The notes below the pieces were generated by a model. That model was not told the DNA's origin, ran no database searches, and worked only from the letters and a program-made list of their open reading frames with translations. 32,594 nt of DNA from an uncultured Clostridia bacterium (GTDB lineage Bacteria > Bacillota > Clostridia > Saccharofermentanales > Saccharofermentanaceae): the NCBI GenBank assembly GCA_947167045.1, contig CAMVGO010000026.1, forward strand, positions 1 through 32,594, given 5' to 3'. Position numbers and translations under genes: made by a program. Positions 8,443 to 16,052 of this stretch are shown piece by piece; within the stretch, counting starts at the first letter, position 1; each line of letters begins with the position of its first letter.

Positions 8443-9565
8443 CGATACCTAAGATATCATCGTCATCAGCATCATCTTCAGGAGCGGCATCAACACCACC
8501 GGATGCACCGATATCGGAATCGTCGTCATCTGCAGGCATATAAGATTCCCTGATCTTCTCTTCGATCTCGTCCCTGACTTCGGGATGATCGATAAGATAC
8601 TGCTTAGCGGCATCTCTGCCCTGAGCAATCTTTGCACCGTTATAAGCAAACCAGGATCCGCTCTTATCAATGATGTTGTTCTCAACACCAAGGTCGATGA
8701 TGCAGCCTTCTGATGAAACACCCTTGCCGTACATAATGTCAAATTCCGCTTCCTTAAACGGAGGAGCCACCTTATTCTTAACTACCTTAACTCTTGTGTG
8801 GCTGCCTACGACATCCGAACCGTTGCGGAGAGTCTCCACCTTCCTGACGTCAAGTCTTACGGAAGCATAGAACTTAAGAGCACGGCCGCCCGGTGTGGTC
8901 TCGGGATTGCCGAACATGACTCCGACCTTTTCACGGAGCTGGTTGATAAAGATACAGATGGTATTTGACTTGGAAACAACAGGTGCGAGCTTTCTTAAAG
9001 CCTGGCTCATGAGTCTTGCCTGAAGACCAACGTGGGAATCACCCATCTCACCCTCGATCTCTGCCCTCGGAACGAGAGCTGCAACGGAGTCGATGACGAC
9101 AACGTCGATGCATCCGCTCCTTACAAGAGTCTCACAGATCTCGAGTGCCTGCTCACCTGTATCGGGCTGTGACAAAAGGAGATTGTCGACGTCAACGCCG
9201 ATATTGCCGGCATATACGGGATCAAGTGCATGCTCAGCATCGATGAATGCGCATGTACCGCCCTGTTTCTGTGCCTCTGCAACACAGTGAAGGGCAACAG
9301 TCGTCTTACCTGAAGATTCAGGTCCGTATATCTCGATGATCCTTCCCCTGGGGAGTCCGCCGATACCGAGTGCGATATCAAGTGTGAGCGCGCCTGTGGG
9401 GATCGTATCAATCTCAACCTGTGACTTATCGCCAAGGCGCATTACGGCACCCTGACCGAACTGCTTCTCGATCTGCGCCATGGCAGCGTCAAGAGCCTTT
9501 CTTCTCTCATCTTTATCCTGAACCTGGGCAACCGAGCCCTTTCCGTTATTCTTACTCTTAGCCAT
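8435..9565 (-). CDS. recA: Recombinase RecA
   Basis: The DNA-strand-exchange ATPase and SOS co-protease, 376 residues. The N-terminal helix is followed by the RecA core with Walker A GPESSGKT, Walker B-like [10 protein letters not shown], and the conserved [21 protein letters not shown] segment (loop L2 region). The C-terminal tail is very acidic (long Asp runs), as in other RecA proteins where the tail restrains DNA binding. I choose ATG 9565 because GAGGAGG lies five bases upstream. An in-frame ATG at 9598 is only a few bases from the predicted transcription start and covers the SOS box, so it is not credible. The gene has its own promoter (9609-9637) and SOS box (9583-9594), and overlaps recX. 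Confidence 0.98.
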   Translation of the reverse strand: MAKSKNNGKGSVAQVQDKDERRKALDAAMAQIEKQFGQGAVMRLGDKSQVEIDTIPTGALTLDIALGIGGLPRGRIIEIYGPESSGKTTVALHCVAEAQKQGGTCAFIDAEHALDPVYAGNIGVDVDNLLLSQPDTGEQALEICETLVRSGCIDVVVIDSVAALVPRAEIEGEMGDSHVGLQARLMSQALRKLAPVVSKSNTICIFINQLREKVGVMFGNPETTPGGRALKFYASVRLDVRKVETLRNGSDVVGSHTRVKVVKNKVAPPFKEAEFDIMYGKGVSSEGCIIDLGVENNIIDKSGSWFAYNGAKIAQGRDAAKQYLIDHPEVRDEIEEKIRESYMPADDDDSDIGASGGVDAAPEDDADDDDILGIDV

Positions 9566-9582
9566 TGTGACCTCCTCGGATT

Positions 9583-9594
9583 GAACATTTGTTC
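9583..9594 (-). promoter_or_regulatory. LexA/DinR-type SOS box of recA
   Basis: The dyad GAACATTTGTTC matches the Gram-positive SOS-box core GAAC-N4-GTTC. It lies about 8-20 bases downstream of the predicted recA transcription start and 18 bases before the chosen start codon. Binding there would block early elongation or open-complex formation. The lexA gene is not in the window. Confidence 0.8.
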
Positions 9595-9608
9595 TCATTT
9601 ATGAGTTA

Positions 9609-9637
9609 ATTCTATGTTTATGATACACTTTTGTCAA
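9609..9637 (-). promoter_or_regulatory. Predicted sigma-A promoter of recA
   Basis: On the minus strand, consensus -35 TTGACA (9632-9637), a 17-base spacer and -10 TAGAAT (9609-9614). Predicted initiation is near 9602, just upstream of the SOS box. This is one of the two strongest promoters in the window. Confidence 0.8.
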
Positions 9638-9782
9638 CAAGATTTACCTTACAAATTCGAACAAATACAGACAAGGCCCATTAATCGTACACATCTTCAC
9701 AAACAAACGCCCGGAGGCCTTGAAATCATTGAACTTCGCTTTAAACACAAAGTTCCAGAAACGGGTCCTGAAGCATCAAAAA

Positions 9783-9832
9783 CGACAAAACCCGACAAAT
9801 ACCGACAAAACCGGCAAGAATACGACAGAGAA
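9783..9832. repeat. Degenerate decamer tandem repeat upstream of recA
   Basis: Five consecutive 10-base units in exact register: CGACAAAACC, CGACAAATAC, CGACAAAACC, GGCAAGAATA, CGACAGAGAA. Three carry CGACAAA, and the fifth keeps CGACA. It lies between the NUDIX gene stop (9864) and the recA promoter in a 262-base gap that contains no convincing gene. One unit per helical turn would place each copy on the same face of the DNA. Function unknown. Confidence 0.6.
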
Positions 9833-9863
9833 ATATATACCGGAAGATACCTTTTCCGCACCG

Positions 9864-10382
9864 TTACCTGAGCGTTTCTATATATTCAGCGTATCTCTGA
9901 TTATGCGCCTTCATGGAGTCTTCGGCATCCACATACTCCAGGAATCCGGCTTTGTCCACCCACTTGTATTCAGTGGTCTCACCATCCTGAAGGACTACGC
10001 TGTTCTTGTCACAAATGACTTTGGCAAGATAGGAATAATACATCGCATGGCTGGTATCCTTGAACAGAACGCCAACAAGTTCCAAAGAGTCCGCTGATAT
10101 TCCTGTTTCTTCAAACAGTTCTCTTTTTGCAGCATCCAAAGGTTCTTCGCCCGTTAATGCAGAACCGCCTGCGCTAGCCTCCCAGAATCCGGGATAGACA
10201 TCTTTTTCCTCGCTTCTCTTCGTTAATAGATATGAACCGTCTTCATGAATAACCAGTATGTCCACCACGAGATGATATCTGCCTTCGGGAATATTCTGAA
10301 AGTTCCCGAAGCCTCTTACAAAGGTTTCTCCAGTCTTATTCCCGTCTCTGTCGTAAAGATCCCAGATCTCCTGCACTCCCAT
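9864..10382 (-). CDS. NUDIX hydrolase (isopentenyl-diphosphate-isomerase-like subgroup)
   Basis: A 172-residue cytosolic NUDIX protein. The NUDIX box is intact: GGSALTGEEPLDAAKRELFE followed by ETGI fits Gx5Ex7REUxEExGU, so it should bind divalent metal and cleave a nucleoside-diphosphate-linked or similar substrate. The N-terminal EIWDLYDRDGNKTGE with a following VRG segment is characteristic of small NUDIX proteins related to isopentenyl-diphosphate isomerase; isomerase function is not implied. The gene is last of a probable operon L,D-transpeptidase, hydroxyacid dehydrogenase, NUDIX (9- and 43-base gaps). The substrate cannot be told from sequence. Confidence 0.88.
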   Translation of the reverse strand: MGVQEIWDLYDRDGNKTGETFVRGFGNFQNIPEGRYHLVVDILVIHEDGSYLLTKRSEEKDVYPGFWEASAGGSALTGEEPLDAAKRELFEETGISADSLELVGVLFKDTSHAMYYSYLAKVICDKNSVVLQDGETTEYKWVDKAGFLEYVDAEDSMKAHNQRYAEYIETLR

Positions 10383-10425
10383 ATTTATCCTCCTGAATTC
10401 AAAACAACAGTTATGATATCAGATA

Positions 10426-11385
10426 TTAATATCCCTTTGTCCTGTCGATCACGTTTTCGAGCGGCAGGCCCTTTCCGTATCTCGAGAGGTTCGCGCAGAA
10501 CAGTCCGACATTCACATCGAGAGTATGGTCGAGCGTGAGATTCCCCGCAACATGCGGTGTGATGATGAGGTTCGGCGTCTTCCAGAGCCTGTTGCCTTCA
10601 GGAAGAGGTTCGTTCCTGAATACATCCAAAGCTGCGCCAGCAAGCCTTCCTGAGTCAAGCGCGTCAGCAAGCGCATCCTCATCTATGGCCGTACCCCTGC
10701 CGACATTGACAACATATGAACCTTCGGGAAGAAGTCCTATCCGTTCACGGGACAGGATATCTCTCGTTTCCTGAGTATCCGGAAGACTCATTACGAGCAG
10801 ATCGGTCTCCGGAAGCAGTCCGTCAAGCTGAGAGACTTTCATTACCTTATCGAAAACGGGCTCATCACATTCTCCGCTCCTGCAGACTCCTGTAAGACTA
10901 AGCGGTTCAAACGCCCTCGCCCTTCTTGCGAAGCAGCATCCGATATCACCCGTTCCGAGCACAAGGATCCTCGCGTTCTTGAGCGACTTCTGCGGCAACG
11001 GGCTTCCCCATTTGCCATTAAGCGAATCACGGTATGTCACATCCAGCCTACGCATCATAAGAAGTGAAACTGCGATGATGTGTTCTGCGATGGTTACCCC
11101 GTACGAACCTGACGAATTGGTAATAATGCAGTCTTCATTCGCGAAAACGCCGGGCTTCATAAGATAATCCACCCCGGCGGAAGGAACGGCCAGCCACTTG
11201 AGAGCCTTGCTCGTACGCGCGGTCTCCATACCGAATCCGTAAATGACCTCGCATTCTTTGAAATCCGACGGAATATCCTCTTCTTTATCAACGAAAACAA
11301 CTTCTCCGCCGATCCCGGCAGCAGTCTTTCTGATCTGCTCCCTGTGCGTATCCTTCAGTAACTTATTAATGACTACTATCTTCAT
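10426..11385 (-). CDS. D-isomer-specific 2-hydroxyacid dehydrogenase family protein
   Basis: A 319-residue NAD(P)-dependent oxidoreductase. The Rossmann motif is GTGDIG around residue 143, followed by a cofactor-binding domain with VVNVGRGTAIDEDALADAL. The catalytic Arg is in the SLPDTQETRD to NVGRG region, the Glu is in DVFRNEPLP, and the His is in ITPHVAGN. These are the standard positions of the D-lactate/glyoxylate/phosphoglycerate dehydrogenase superfamily. There is no C-terminal ACT domain, so SerA is unlikely. It follows the L,D-transpeptidase gene after nine bases. Substrate unknown; a hydroxypyruvate or 2-ketoacid reductase role is possible. Confidence 0.88.
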   Translation of the reverse strand: MKIVVINKLLKDTHREQIRKTAAGIGGEVVFVDKEEDIPSDFKECEVIYGFGMETARTSKALKWLAVPSAGVDYLMKPGVFANEDCIITNSSGSYGVTIAEHIIAVSLLMMRRLDVTYRDSLNGKWGSPLPQKSLKNARILVLGTGDIGCCFARRARAFEPLSLTGVCRSGECDEPVFDKVMKVSQLDGLLPETDLLVMSLPDTQETRDILSRERIGLLPEGSYVVNVGRGTAIDEDALADALDSGRLAGAALDVFRNEPLPEGNRLWKTPNLIITPHVAGNLTLDHTLDVNVGLFCANLSRYGKGLPLENVIDRTKGY

Positions 11386-11394
11386 GGAAAAAAC

Positions 11395-12417
11395 TCACAC
11401 CGTCTTCACCGGCGTACTTACCGGGATATTCTCGTAGACCCATTTCGAAACGCTGTATTCAAGCCTTATACAGCCGGCTGAGATATGTTTGCCGAGCGTA
11501 CCGTTCTGGAGTGTTCCGTTGTAATTATATGTAACGCTGTGGAGGTAGTACGGACCGTTCCACTGGGTCGCATAGTAACAGAGTGAACCGTGGGAATAGA
11601 AATACGACTTATGACCCGTTACCCTGTAGTTTCCACGGGGTGTCTCATGACCTGACTTGCCGCAGGACATCGGATATATCTTGTACAAGGACCAGTTTCC
11701 GACGCTTCCCTTAAAGATCTCTATATAGCAGTTATCGATATCGGCGATTATATAGTAATCGGTAGGGCTCATGAAAAGCTGTTCGTTAATGCAGCGGACG
11801 TGCTTCGCGGCATTCTTATAGCACCAGCCGAGATTGCCGTCCTCATCAAGATCATAATAGTCGTCGCAGATGCAGGTCATGCCGTTAAGGTGACCGACAT
11901 AATTCTTCAGTAGGATCTTTTTGATCCAGATATTATAGGAGCGGCAAAGCTGGACGAATTCATTAGAAGAGAGAAATTCCCTGAAAACGAGATATCTGCT
12001 GTAGCCTGATTCGAGCTTTGATACGTAATATGCCTTGCCTGACTCGTCCGACTCCCTGCCGTAACAGCCTCTGTACAGATCTTCGACAAATTCCTCGTCA
12101 CTCTGCTTCAGGTCCTTGTATTCCTTTGAAAAATAGAAATGATACATCACGTCATAAGCTGCAGAGATGCCGCCGTCAAGACTTCTTGCAAGCTCCGTCT
12201 TCTCTTCCGCATCCGCATGCATCTGACGGGTAACGATCGCATAAAGACGTCCCACAAACTGATAGTATTTCTCATCGATCTCCTCTTCTTCCGTAACTTC
12301 CGCCTCTTCGGAGGACGCCGCTTCAACGGTTCCCTTCATTCCGCCGTCATAAAGGCACAAGACTGTTGCGGCAGTCAGGATCAGGCAGAAGATCTTCAGA
12401 TAGAGTTTCTTACACAT
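11395..12417 (-). CDS. Exported L,D-transpeptidase with DUF4214 domain
   Basis: A 340-residue predicted secreted or anchored cell-wall enzyme. A basic N-terminus and a hydrophobic stretch (~4-22) form a signal or anchor. A Glu-rich linker follows, then a DUF4214-type region (~95-160; FVEDLYRGCYGRESDESG). The C-terminal YkuD catalytic domain (~215-340) carries the HISAGCIRLE motif with nucleophile Cys and an upstream conserved His (YYLHSVTYN). Such enzymes make 3-3 peptidoglycan cross-links or attach proteins to peptidoglycan. I choose ATG 12417; an upstream in-frame TTG at 12423 has no better ribosome site. The promoter predicted at 12452-12480 is shared by the two downstream genes. DUF4214 is known from surface proteins, so a substrate-binding role is inferred. 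Confidence 0.88.
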   Translation of the reverse strand: MCKKLYLKIFCLILTAATVLCLYDGGMKGTVEAASSEEAEVTEEEEIDEKYYQFVGRLYAIVTRQMHADAEEKTELARSLDGGISAAYDVMYHFYFSKEYKDLKQSDEEFVEDLYRGCYGRESDESGKAYYVSKLESGYSRYLVFREFLSSNEFVQLCRSYNIWIKKILLKNYVGHLNGMTCICDDYYDLDEDGNLGWCYKNAAKHVRCINEQLFMSPTDYYIIADIDNCYIEIFKGSVGNWSLYKIYPMSCGKSGHETPRGNYRVTGHKSYFYSHGSLCYYATQWNGPYYLHSVTYNYNGTLQNGTLGKHISAGCIRLEYSVSKWVYENIPVSTPVKTV

Positions 12418-12451
12418 CAACAAGTCTCACAGTCGAACTGATTTTAAGGAC

Positions 12452-12480
12452 ATCTTATCACTAATGTCTCCGATTCTTAA
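12452..12480 (-). promoter_or_regulatory. Predicted promoter of the L,D-transpeptidase operon
   Basis: Minus-strand -35 TTAAGA (12475-12480), 17-base spacer, -10 TAAGAT (12452-12457). Both boxes match consensus in four of six positions. It is back-to-back with the plus-strand promoter at 12531. Confidence 0.4.
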
Positions 12481-12530
12481 ACAAAAGGTTAACTAAATGC
12501 TCCGTTTAATCTTTATCAGGATCTAAGTGT

Positions 12531-12560
12531 TATAATCTCTACTATAAGAATACCGGGAGG
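12531..12560 (+). promoter_or_regulatory. Extended -10 promoter and ribosome site of the ATPase-like gene
   Basis: TATAAT (12531-12536) is preceded by TGT, an extended -10. No clear -35 is seen. GGGAGG (12555-12560) is seven bases before the ATG. The leader is very short. The same GTGTTATA context occurs at the STAS-operon promoter (15981-15989). Confidence 0.55.
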
Positions 12561-12567
12561 CAATAAT

Positions 12568-13179
12568 ATGAAGACGGATATCATCAGCATCTATGCATCA
12601 GGAACAGGAATGGACAAGGCTTTGGAGATCAGCGAGAGAACAGGATCTTACATGGGCCTCGACCACAAAGCGGGACTTCGTCTTCGTTTACTGTCAGAGG
12701 AGATAATCGAATTCATGCGAGCCTTCACTGAAGACCTGAAGGGCGATTTCTGGCTCGAGACTGAAGATAATAAAGTAGAGATCCATCTTAAGACAGATAT
12801 AGAAATGGACTTAAAGACCAGAAGCGAACTCCTCGCAGTTTCATCTTCTGGAAAGAACGCTGCCGCTAAAGGCTTTATGGGAAAGATCCGCGAGATGATC
12901 GCATCTGCCACGCTTCCCGATGATCCCGAGACAAAAGCCATGGCAGACCAGGCTCTGGGACTTATGGCTCTTGGCAGCCAGATGGGCAGATATGCAGGCA
13001 CGTATTCCTGGTCGATGACAAGCTACATCGCTTCCATTGACAAAGCTTATGACACAGAACCTCAGGCCCAGGAAGCCAAGGATGAACTGGAGAAATCCAT
13101 AGTCGCAAATCTCGCCGACGACGTTCAGGTAAGCATCGTCAACAAGAGCGTGGAGATCATTATCATTAAATCATTCTGA
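12568..13179 (+). CDS. Degenerate histidine-kinase-type ATPase-like protein (RsbW-related), function unknown
   Basis: A 203-residue soluble protein. The N-terminal half (GLRLRLLSEEIIEFMRAF, then WLETEDNKVEIHL) follows the helix-strand order of anti-sigma-factor/HATPase domains, with an Glu-rich N-box-like helix. The N-box Asn and the usual G1 (DxGxG) and G2 motifs are not evident; SSSGKNAAAKGFMGKI takes their place. The C-terminus SIVANLADDVQVSIVNKSVEIII looks like the closing strand pair. It faces the STAS/SpoIIE operon convergently, and its stop overlaps the unknown gene's stop region by nine bases. Involvement in the same partner switch is inference. It resembles proteins I associate with Clostridia that are labelled ATP-binding or hypothetical. 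Confidence 0.7.
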   Translation: MKTDIISIYASGTGMDKALEISERTGSYMGLDHKAGLRLRLLSEEIIEFMRAFTEDLKGDFWLETEDNKVEIHLKTDIEMDLKTRSELLAVSSSGKNAAAKGFMGKIREMIASATLPDDPETKAMADQALGLMALGSQMGRYAGTYSWSMTSYIASIDKAYDTEPQAQEAKDELEKSIVANLADDVQVSIVNKSVEIIIIKSF

Positions 13180-13608
13180 TAATTTCGGGGCACCTGATTC
13201 TTCAGCCCAGGATTTCGGGACGTCATCTATCCTGACGTCTGCTTTTGCCACGATCTGATATTTATCCTCGTAGACGATCTCTCCGGGTGAATTCGTATAT
13301 ACCAGATAGTACGGATGGTTATACCTTTCAAGGAGCCAGAGCGCGGGACGGATCATCTTCATCATGTCTTCTGAATTCTCCGTCTTAAACCAGCAGACCA
13401 CCGCTTCCTGCCTCATGCACTGAGGGGGCCACGGAAGATTCTCCGCAAACCAGGCATCGATCTCCTGAAACAGCTGGGCATCCTCCTCTTCCATGGTGTC
13501 GTTTCTTATAAGATCCCAGCACATGCTGAAGATACCCTTTCCGGTCATTGTATTGCGTGCAAGTTCCTTGCCCTGTATCCTGACATATTTGAACTTAAGA
13601 TTAGTCAT
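13171..13608 (-). CDS. Unknown protein in the STAS/SpoIIE operon
   Basis: A 145-residue soluble protein I do not recognise. No signal peptide or membrane helix is seen. It is rich in Trp and aromatic residues in the middle (WFAENLPWPPQC), with an Ile/Val-rich C-terminal third (YQIVAKADVRIDDV). Two Met- and Trp-containing helices are likely. The start ATG has GGGAGG eight bases upstream, a strong site, and codon use matches its neighbours, so it is a real gene. It begins 19 bases after the phosphatase/ATPase gene and is the last gene of that operon. A role in the partner switch is a guess from position alone. Its 3' end overlaps the convergent gene by nine bases. Confidence 0.8.
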   Translation of the reverse strand: MTNLKFKYVRIQGKELARNTMTGKGIFSMCWDLIRNDTMEEEDAQLFQEIDAWFAENLPWPPQCMRQEAVVCWFKTENSEDMMKMIRPALWLLERYNHPYYLVYTNSPGEIVYEDKYQIVAKADVRIDDVPKSWAEESGAPKLSE

Positions 13609-13627
13609 AACAGTCCTCCCGGAGATT

Positions 13628-15607
13628 TCAGATCTTTTTCTTGAGAGTCAGGATATTCTTACCGTCCATATACTCGTAAGAAACGTCATCCATGGACTTT
13701 CTTGTCAGAAAGATTCCAAGACCGCCTATCTCTCTTTCTTCGGCCGGCAGCGTCACGTCAGGTTCTTCTCTGGCCAGCGGATCATACCGGACTCCCGAGT
13801 CCTCGAAAACGATCTCGGCAACTCCGTCGACGATCCTCATCCTTACGGTTGCTTCGCCTTCCCCGCCTTTATCCTTGTATGCGTAGTGACAGATATTCAC
13901 ATATATCTCCTCGACAGATACGCTTATCTGCATTGCGGCTTTCGGAGAACTCTCCGCCGCATCGAGTCTCTCTTCGATGAAGCCCTGGATCTTATCAAGA
14001 TTATCAACTTCCGCTCTTACCGTAATCTCATCGTATCCCATAACATTATCCGCCTTACTTTTTCCTGAGTATTTGAATGTCAGCATCGTGATATCGTCAA
14101 ACTGCGGTGCGCCGTTAACGAACATATCAACACTGTACTTAACGTCAAAATCTATACCCATCGCAGATCTCTCTCCGCGGGTCTCGTCGTTGAGCGAAGC
14201 CAGGAGCCTGTCCAGACCGAAAAGTTCCTGATCGCGGTTTGTCGCCTCGGCAACACCGTCCGTATAAAGGAAGATGATATCGCCGGGTTCAAGCCTGGTC
14301 TTTTCCTCTTTAAAACGAATACCGTCCATGCAGCCCAAAGGAGGTGAATGTTTGGTCTTTTCGACCTTGAAAGGTTCCTTGCCTTTCTTGAATACCGGGT
14401 ATTCATGTCCGGCATTGGAATATGTAAGTTCACCTGTGGATACCGTCAGGATGCCAAGCCATACGGTAACGAACATATTCAGATCGTTGCTCTCGCACAA
14501 CTGCAAATTTACATTGCCCAATATCCTTGATGTGCTGCCCTCTTTGCCTGTGGCGAGCGTCTGACTCTTGATGAGCGACTTTGATACCATCATATACAAA
14601 GATGCAGGTATTCCCTTTCCTGATACGTCGGCTATGACCAATGCCAGATGATCGTCGTCGATAAGGAAGAAATCGTAAAAATCGCCTCCGACCTCCTTTG
14701 CCGGAGACATGGATGCAAAGATATCAAATTCCGTCCTGTCCGGATACGGAGGGAAGATACGCGGAAGCATGTTCTCCTGAATAACTGCCGCCATGTGCAG
14801 TTCATTCTCGGCTACCGATTTCTCTTTACCCTGAACTACATTAAGTATGCAGTACATCAATAGGAACGTCGTCATGAACACGGGACATAAAAGTGATATG
14901 CCGTAGAAGAATATTGATATTATGCCGACTGCGACAGGCACGAATGAGTAAACGAATAATGCTACTATCTGATACGGCTTGAATCTCCTGCGCGCAAATA
15001 CGACAAGTATAAGCGTGAGTATCATTACGGCGAATGAATAGATGTAAGCTACAGTGAAGAAATCGCCTCTGTGATATACGCCGTTCTCATCAACTGTGAA
15101 ATAGTAACCGAAGAATATATTGAGCAGCCTTAAGCCAATAGCCATGAAAAGGCCTGTCCTGAATATGACATCGTACTTACGGCTTCTCTGCTTCTCCACG
15201 TTGAGGAATGTGATGACATATCGCCAGAATATATACGCGAGGATTGGCGAGACACAGTAAAACACGGTATTCGCGCCAACACACAGGATCCTGTATTCCG
15301 GCTTTCCGTCGACGAGCCAGCAGAGCATGTCGGCATTGAGTCCGACAAAGTCCGTTACCAGCAGCAAAAGGAAATAATTAAGGTTGTCACCGTTCCATTG
15401 TTTATCCAGTATGCAGCAGATATAAAGGATGTATGCCAGTACCATGGCACAGAGATCCATAGTTACGTTCACAATATAAACCGGCGGCAGTTGCTCTATA
15501 TGGAAGAACAACATGCCGCCGACAGCTAATGCTACACCCAGCAAGAAGATCAAAGAACCCAATCCGGCTCTAACCCTGAAATTCTTGGATTCAAGATCTA
15601 TGATCAT
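13628..15607 (-). CDS. Membrane SpoIIE/RsbU-type PP2C phosphatase fused to an RsbW-like ATPase domain
   Basis: A 659-residue signalling protein. Residues ~15-260 contain about seven to eight hydrophobic helices, a membrane sensor of unknown ligand. A short coiled coil leads into a PP2C/SpoIIE phosphatase domain (~285-510) with GGDFYDFF, VIADVSGKGIPASLYM and FLYTDGVAEATN, the metal-binding Asp/Gly motifs. Residues ~525-659 form an HATPase_c_2 anti-sigma-kinase-like domain: N-box EEIYVNICHYAY, G1 FEDSGVRYDP, G2 GGLGIFL. Phosphatase (RsbU role) and kinase (RsbW role) are thus on one chain. The STAS partner is encoded 24 bases upstream. The expected cycle is phosphorylation and dephosphorylation of that STAS protein. 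No sigma factor is encoded nearby. Confidence 0.92.
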   Translation of the reverse strand: MIIDLESKNFRVRAGLGSLIFLLGVALAVGGMLFFHIEQLPPVYIVNVTMDLCAMVLAYILYICCILDKQWNGDNLNYFLLLLVTDFVGLNADMLCWLVDGKPEYRILCVGANTVFYCVSPILAYIFWRYVITFLNVEKQRSRKYDVIFRTGLFMAIGLRLLNIFFGYYFTVDENGVYHRGDFFTVAYIYSFAVMILTLILVVFARRRFKPYQIVALFVYSFVPVAVGIISIFFYGISLLCPVFMTTFLLMYCILNVVQGKEKSVAENELHMAAVIQENMLPRIFPPYPDRTEFDIFASMSPAKEVGGDFYDFFLIDDDHLALVIADVSGKGIPASLYMMVSKSLIKSQTLATGKEGSTSRILGNVNLQLCESNDLNMFVTVWLGILTVSTGELTYSNAGHEYPVFKKGKEPFKVEKTKHSPPLGCMDGIRFKEEKTRLEPGDIIFLYTDGVAEATNRDQELFGLDRLLASLNDETRGERSAMGIDFDVKYSVDMFVNGAPQFDDITMLTFKYSGKSKADNVMGYDEITVRAEVDNLDKIQGFIEERLDAAESSPKAAMQISVSVEEIYVNICHYAYKDKGGEGEATVRMRIVDGVAEIVFEDSGVRYDPLAREEPDVTLPAEEREIGGLGIFLTRKSMDDVSYEYMDGKNILTLKKKI

Positions 15608-15631
15608 AAGCCTTCTGGCCTCTGCAAAAGA

Positions 15632-15931
15632 TTACTCGATCGTCAAAATATCAGAAAAGCCTGTTACTTCAAAGATCTCCATTATCATTTCATTTACATT
15701 GGTAACTTTCATACCGTTCTTCTTTGAGAAGATCTTATGAGTGGCAAGAAGAACACGGAGTCCTGCAGATGAAATGTAATCGAGACTTCCGAGATCAAAC
15801 AGCAATTCATCAACACCGTCCACAACGGGCTTGAGAGCTTCATCGAGCTCGACTGATGTATTGGTATCGAGTCTTCCCTCCAAAGCAAAAACAGCCTTGT
15901 TCCCATTAACCGTCTTCTTGATATTCAGCAT
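15632..15931 (-). CDS. STAS-domain anti-sigma factor antagonist (RsbV/SpoIIAA-like)
   Basis: A 99-residue single-domain STAS protein. The phosphorylatable Ser lies in DYISSAGLRVLL, the canonical site of SpoIIAA/RsbV. The four-strand, four-helix pattern and the length match the family. The start has AAGGAGG seven bases upstream. It is the first gene of the operon, followed by the phosphatase/ATPase fusion that very likely acts on it. In a standard partner switch the unphosphorylated form would sequester the kinase domain. Here the final output (sigma factor, cyclase or other) is not visible in the window. Confidence 0.93.
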   Translation of the reverse strand: MLNIKKTVNGNKAVFALEGRLDTNTSVELDEALKPVVDGVDELLFDLGSLDYISSAGLRVLLATHKIFSKKNGMKVTNVNEMIMEIFEVTGFSDILTIE

Positions 15932-15980
15932 TTGAATTCCTCCTTATATCGGCATGATAATGCGTCAATTTTATATGATA

Positions 15981-15989
15981 AGTATAACA
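15981..15989 (-). promoter_or_regulatory. Extended -10 promoter of the STAS operon
   Basis: On the minus strand TGT-TATACT (15981-15989) forms an extended -10; no good -35 is seen at 16-18 bases. The site lies about 50 bases upstream of the STAS start. It matches the -10 context of the convergent ATPase-like gene, which fits coordinated expression. Confidence 0.5.
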
Positions 15990-16052
15990 CATCATTTTCC
16001 GAACGCTCGAAAACAGATTATTAACTTTTTAATATCCCTGAATGAACGGATA

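Noticed and set aside
9783..9832. Decamer array as a CRISPR or plasmid iteron set
   Set aside because: Units are too short and lack spacers, and there are no cas or replication genes nearby.
9614..9871. 85-residue plus-strand reading frame between recA and the NUDIX gene
   Set aside because: No ribosome site. It is antisense to the recA promoter, and its composition comes from the CGACAAA repeat.
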